A stretch of DNA of 6,808 nt, from the NCBI GenBank assembly GCA_009779455.1, contig WREG01000106.1:1-6808 (forward strand). The letters are read 5' to 3'. The number at the start of each line of letters is the position of its first letter. Position 1 is the stretch's first letter. A program made the position numbers and the translations under genes. A model generated the notes under the pieces. The model was not told the DNA's origin and ran no database searches. It saw only the letters and a program-made list of their open reading frames with translations. This DNA is from Oscillospiraceae bacterium. Its GTDB lineage: Bacteria > Bacillota > Clostridia > Oscillospirales > Acutalibacteraceae. This document shows, piece after piece, positions 4,061 to 6,808 of this stretch.

Positions 4061-6004
4061 TTAATCAATAATTTTCCCCGCGACCTCTTTCTGCGCCCGC
4101 GCCAAAAATTCGTCCAAACTCATGCTCCCCGCATCCCCCTGCCCGCGCTTTCTTGCCGACACCGTGCCGTCCTCGGCTTCTTTGTCGCCGATTACGAGCA
4201 TATAGGGCAGCTTTTCAAGCTGGGCCTCTCGGAGTTTGTAGCCGAGCTTTTCGCTTCGGCCGTCAAGGGTGCAGCGCAGGCCCGCGTTTTCTAAAATATC
4301 CGTGATTTCTTTGGCGCGGGGTATCTGCCTGTCCGTTATGGGCAGAACCCGCACCTGCTCCGGTGCCAGCCACATGGGGAACGCGCCCGCGTATTTTTCG
4401 ATTAAAAGGGCCAATGTGCGCTCGTAGCAGCCTATGGACGAGCGGTGGATTATATAGGGGTTTTTCTTTGAGCCGTCGCGGTCTGTGTACTCCATGCCGA
4501 ATTTTTCCGCCAGCATCTGGTCGATTTGGATGGTAATGAGGGTGTCCTCCTTGCCGTGGACGTTCTTTATCTGTATGTCGAGCTTCGGGCCGTAGAAAGC
4601 CGCCTCGCCCACTCCGTTTTTGTAGGGTATTTCAAGGCCCCCGAGGATATTTTCCATCACGCCCTCGGCTTCCTCCCACTGCTGTGCCGTGCCTATATAT
4701 TTTTCCCTGTTTTCCGGGTCCCAGCGGGAGAAACGGTAGGAAACGTCCTCGTAAAGCCCCAAAGTTTTTAGCATAAAGACCGCCAATTCAAGGCAGCTTT
4801 TGAATTCGTCCGCAAGCTGTTCGTGGGCGCACATCAGATGCCCCTCCGAGAGGGTGAACTGGCGGACGCGTATCAGCCCGTGCATCTCGCCGCTGGCCTC
4901 GTTCCTGAAAAGGTATGAGGTCTCGTTGTAGCGTAGCGGCAGGTCGCGGTATGAGCGGCTTTCGCTGAGATAGGCCTGATACTGGAACGGGCAGGTCATG
5001 GGACGCAGGGCGAACACCTCGCCGTCTTTTTCCCCGTCGCCGATGACAAACATGCCGTCGCGGTAGTGGTCCCAGTGGCCGGAAATTTTATAGAGGTCGC
5101 TTTTCGCGAAAAAGGGCGTTTTCGTCAGCATCCAGCCGCGCTTCTGCTCCTCGTCCTCAACGAAACGCTGCAGAATCTGCAAAACCCGCGCCCCTTTCGG
5201 CAATAATACGGGCAGGCCTTGGCCGATAAGCTCGTTCGTGGTGAAAAACTTCAGATCGCGGCCCAGTTTGTTATGGTCGCGTTTTTTCGCCTCTTCAAGC
5301 ATGGCAAGATGCGCCTCAAGCTCGCTTTGTTTCGGGAACGCCGTGCCGTAGACCCTTTGCAGGGACTTGTTTTTTGAATCCCCCCGCCAGTATGCCGCCG
5401 TGCATGAAAGCAGCTTGAATGCTTTAACCGCCCCCGTTTTCAAAAGGTGGGGGCCTTTGCATAAATCGGCGAAACCGCCCTGTTCGTAGAAGGAAATAGG
5501 CTCGCCCTTGCCCGCGTGTTCCGCTATCAATTCAGTTTTATAAATTTCGCCCTTTGATTTCATAAATTCGATGGCTTCGTCAGCGGGCAGAAGGAATTGC
5601 TTTATTTCCAAGTCCTCCTTGACGATTTTTTTCATCTCGCCCTCAATTTTTTGCATGATTTCGGGGGTGAAGGGTTCGGCGGTATCGAAATCGTAGTAAA
5701 ACCCGTCCTCCACGGCGGGGCCTATGGCCAATTTCGTGTCAGGGTAAAGCCTTTTCACGGCTTGCGCTAAAATATGGGAAGCCGTATGCCTGAACGCATT
5801 TTTTCCGTCCTCGTCGTCGAAGGTGAGAGCCTCGAAAACGCAGTCTTTATCCACGATAGTTCTTAAATCGCAGAGAGCGCCGTCGATTTTACAGGCCATC
5901 GAATTTTTGAACAGGCCCATGCTGATGCCTTTGATGATATCCGCCGCTGTTATCCCGTTTTCGGCCTCGCGGATATTTCCGTCTTTTAATGTGATGTTGA
6001 TCAT
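4061..6004 (-). CDS. thrS: Threonyl-tRNA synthetase
   Basis: This 647-aa class II synthetase charges tRNA-Thr with threonine in the cytoplasm. Domain order is complete: N-terminal TGS domain (about 1-62); editing domain with HTASH (H73, H77) and CKGPH (C182, H186), which removes mischarged serine; catalytic core (about 245-540) with zinc ligands C338 (RPMTC), H389 (SEGH) and H520 (IIHR); and the anticodon-binding domain (about 548-647) with RSEKLGYKLREAQLEKLPYMLVIGDKE-like features. Motif 2 is FRNEASGEMHG (R367). Motif 3 reads HRSSIGCYERT, where HRAIxGSxERF is more usual; C526 replaces the common serine. ATG 6004 follows GGGAGGA (6012-6018) at 7 nt. An upstream in-frame extension would run through the T-box terminator and is rejected. 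It is controlled by the T-box leader and is downstream of mnmA on the same strand. Confidence 0.97.
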   Translation of the reverse strand: MINITLKDGNIREAENGITAADIIKGISMGLFKNSMACKIDGALCDLRTIVDKDCVFEALTFDDEDGKNAFRHTASHILAQAVKRLYPDTKLAIGPAVEDGFYYDFDTAEPFTPEIMQKIEGEMKKIVKEDLEIKQFLLPADEAIEFMKSKGEIYKTELIAEHAGKGEPISFYEQGGFADLCKGPHLLKTGAVKAFKLLSCTAAYWRGDSKNKSLQRVYGTAFPKQSELEAHLAMLEEAKKRDHNKLGRDLKFFTTNELIGQGLPVLLPKGARVLQILQRFVEDEEQKRGWMLTKTPFFAKSDLYKISGHWDHYRDGMFVIGDGEKDGEVFALRPMTCPFQYQAYLSESRSYRDLPLRYNETSYLFRNEASGEMHGLIRVRQFTLSEGHLMCAHEQLADEFKSCLELAVFMLKTLGLYEDVSYRFSRWDPENREKYIGTAQQWEEAEGVMENILGGLEIPYKNGVGEAAFYGPKLDIQIKNVHGKEDTLITIQIDQMLAEKFGMEYTDRDGSKKNPYIIHRSSIGCYERTLALLIEKYAGAFPMWLAPEQVRVLPITDRQIPRAKEITDILENAGLRCTLDGRSEKLGYKLREAQLEKLPYMLVIGDKEAEDGTVSARKRGQGDAGSMSLDEFLARAQKEVAGKIID

Positions 6005-6011
6005 GATTTGT

Positions 6012-6018
6012 TCCTCCC
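6012..6018 (-). promoter_or_regulatory. thrS ribosome binding site
   Basis: GGGAGGA on the minus strand, 7 nt before the ATG, directly after the terminator U tract. It lies outside the terminator stem, so control is at the level of transcription and not by hiding this site. Confidence 0.85.
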
Positions 6019-6019
6019 G

Positions 6020-6058
6020 AAAAATATAAAAATAGCCCCATCCCTTATGGGATGAAGC
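6020..6058 (-). terminator. T-box-controlled intrinsic terminator
   Basis: On the minus strand GCTTCATCCC (6049-6058) pairs with GGGATGGGGC (6035-6044) in a 10-bp stem with two G-U pairs and loop ATAA, followed by TATTTTTATATTTTT. This is the off state of the thrS leader when tRNA-Thr is charged. Confidence 0.9.
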
Positions 6059-6191
6059 ATTATTGCGCTCCACGGTTCCACCCAAATTGCCGCGTTGCCG
6101 TTTTTAATAAACGGCAGCGTAGCCTCTCTGTAATTTACCTTAACGCGGCAATGACGGCTTTGCTTAGTTTATAATCAAATGCGAGAGAATA

Positions 6192-6219
6192 CGGGACGGC
6201 GAAACGCCGTCCCCTACGG
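6192..6219 (-). repeat. CCGTAGGGG palindromic repeat, copy B, inside the T-box leader
   Basis: Read on the minus strand it is CCGTAG followed by GGGACGGCG-TTT-CGCCGTCCC, a perfect 9-bp stem with a 3-nt loop, and a final G. It shares the CCGTAGGGG head and CCCG tail with copy A at 971-998, but the stem bases differ with pairing kept. It sits between Stem I and the stem before the T-box, within the 10-bp helix 6169-6246. Confidence 0.7.
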
Positions 6220-6388
6220 GGAGGGAATGCGGAGCGTTGATTATAATTTTCGCAAAACACTCGGGAGCGGTAGCAAATGTTCCGGGATAATATATCTTCT
6301 TTCAGCTGTTAAAGATATTCTCTGAAAAATCCTGATTGGAATATTGCTTCTCCGTCAGCGTTTTAATTCGCTATTTGATTTATTTTAT

Positions 6389-6418
6389 ATTATATACCAA
6401 TTTTACGTGAAAAGTCAA
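6389..6418 (-). promoter_or_regulatory. thrS promoter
   Basis: On the minus strand TTGACT (6413-6418) and TATAAT (6389-6394) are separated by 18 nt. The start would be near 6382, giving an untranslated leader of about 378 nt that fits a T-box. Directly upstream (6421-6447) are A/T tracts in the position of an UP element, suggesting strong basal initiation. Confidence 0.85.
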
Positions 6419-6432
6419 CTAAAATTTTTTAT

Positions 6433-6451
6433 AGTTAAAAATTTTTTAACT
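6433..6451 (-). terminator. AT-rich inverted repeat at the end of mnmA, weak terminator candidate
   Basis: Nine-base arms (6433-6441 and 6443-6451) around one central base overlap the mnmA stop codon. A hairpin would be all but free of G-C pairs, with A/T-rich sequence after it, so termination would be inefficient. The same tracts may act mainly as the thrS UP element. If termination is weak, mnmA transcripts could read into the T-box leader. Confidence 0.35.
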
Positions 6452-6808
6452 GCTCACAATCCCCGCGCCCAATACGACATCCCCGTCGTATATAACCGCC
6501 GTCTGTCCGGGGGCGGAGGGCAATTGCGGCTTGTCAAAAATAATTTCCGCAACGCCGCTATGTATTTTTATCATAGCTTCCGCCGCTTTTGCCGTGCTTC
6601 TGAGCTTTACGAAGGCGCGGAATTCATTAGGCATTTCTTTTTTATATATAAAAGTCAGATCATAGGCGAAAACACGCGGCACAAAGCGTTCTTCGCCTTT
6701 GCATAGGGTGACGGTATTTCTTTCCGCATCTTTCCCGCACACATAATGCGGTTCATTCAATGCAATATTTAGCCCCCTGCGCTGGCCTGCCGTATATCGG
6801 AGCATCCC
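6446..6808 (-). CDS. mnmA: tRNA 2-thiouridylase MnmA, C-terminal part
   Basis: The frame enters from the right edge, so only about 120 C-terminal residues are present; the methionine at 6805 is internal. The visible part matches the end of MnmA (TrmU), which uses ATP and sulfur relayed from a cysteine desulfurase to make 2-thiouridine at wobble position 34 of tRNA for Lys, Glu and Gln. Diagnostic blocks are MLRYTAGQRRGLNIA (family: YTIGQRKGLGI), EPHYVCGKDAERNTV, and the C-terminal barrel end PSAPGQTAVIYDGDVVLGAGIV. The N-terminal PP-loop ATP site and both catalytic cysteines lie beyond the window. It is 28 bp from the thrS -35 box and on the same strand. Confidence 0.93.
   Translation of the reverse strand, partial: GMLRYTAGQRRGLNIALNEPHYVCGKDAERNTVTLCKGEERFVPRVFAYDLTFIYKKEMPNEFRAFVKLRSTAKAAEAMIKIHSGVAEIIFDKPQLPSAPGQTAVIYDGDVVLGAGIVSS

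Larger units (their letters stand above)
6020..6364 (-). ncRNA. T-box riboswitch, threonine-specific, controlling thrS
   Basis: This leader reads uncharged tRNA-Thr and then lets thrS be transcribed. Stem I closes at its base by AAAACGCT (6357-6364) with AGTGTTTT (6254-6261). Above it GGAG (6350-6353) pairs with CTCC (6264-6267), and GCAA (6344-6347) with TTGC (6273-6276). The internal loop between them carries TACCG (6268-6272), giving the specifier ACC (6269-6271), a threonine codon. The T-box GGGTGGAACCGTGG spans 6070-6083; its TGGA bulge (6077-6080) would pair with the tRNA end UCCA, predicting U as the discriminator base. A large 10-bp stem (TTGCCGCGTT with AACGCGGCAA) with an inner hairpin precedes the T-box. 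TGGG (6081-6084) can pair with CCCA (6048-6051) of the terminator arm, forming the antiterminator. A 10-bp stem TTATAATCAA/TTGATTATAA (6237-6246 with 6169-6178) encloses a repeat element. Confidence 0.93.

Noticed and set aside
6005..6085. A longer thrS frame starting at 6085
   Set aside because: It runs through the T-box, terminator stem and ribosome binding site. ThrRS homology starts at MINITLKDG, and the editing residues fall at the expected positions from that start.
6344..6706. Plus-strand open frame of 120 codons
   Set aside because: It is antisense to the T-box leader, the thrS promoter and mnmA, with low-complexity sequence and no homology signal.

Overview
The window looks like a chromosomal segment of an anaerobic Firmicute of the class Clostridia. 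The evidence is a T-box leader in front of thrS, strong GGAGG-type ribosome binding sites, an mnmA-thrS neighbourhood, a COG1373-type AAA ATPase, and several palindromic interspersed repeats of a kind I associate with clostridial gut genomes. The genus cannot be read from the sequence.

Layout. At the left edge is the 3' part of a PHP-domain metallophosphoesterase gene (1-938, +). A repeat-rich gap follows (939-1175): three AGTG heptads, a CCGTAGGGG palindrome that may act as a terminator, and two tandem copies of a 31-nt palindromic repeat. The second copy contains the -35 box of a strong promoter. That promoter drives a 406-aa AAA_14/DUF4143 ATPase gene (1176-2396, +). Its 3' end overlaps by 11 bp a convergent, very AT-rich gene for an unrecognised 176-aa protein with one N-terminal membrane segment (2386-2916, -). 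Divergent from that gene is a 119-aa XRE-family regulator gene (3043-3402, +). The 126 bp between them hold overlapping promoters and five copies of a TGYATRSC half-site. A bidirectional terminator separates the regulator from a convergent 103-aa MNT-type minimal nucleotidyltransferase gene (3461-3772, -).

The next gap (3773-4060) contains a 120-bp MITE-like element with long terminal inverted repeats. The right third is housekeeping: thrS (4061-6004, -), its 5' T-box riboswitch with an ACC (Thr) specifier and a clear terminator, a strong promoter with an AT-rich UP-like tract, and the 3' end of mnmA (6446-6808, -), cut by the window edge.

How it fits together. thrS is controlled by charging of tRNA-Thr through the T-box, and mnmA makes 2-thiouridine at the tRNA wobble position, so this end is translation machinery. 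The middle (about 940-4060) reads as an accessory segment between conserved genes: an ATPase of unknown role, a membrane-anchored orphan, a regulator and an orphan nucleotidyltransferase, with base composition from about 30% GC (orphan) to above 50% GC (PHP, thrS). The regulator probably controls itself and the orphan membrane gene. No complete known defence system or toxin-antitoxin pair could be established. The most interesting signals are the two operator-like arrays and the repeat element lying inside the T-box leader.
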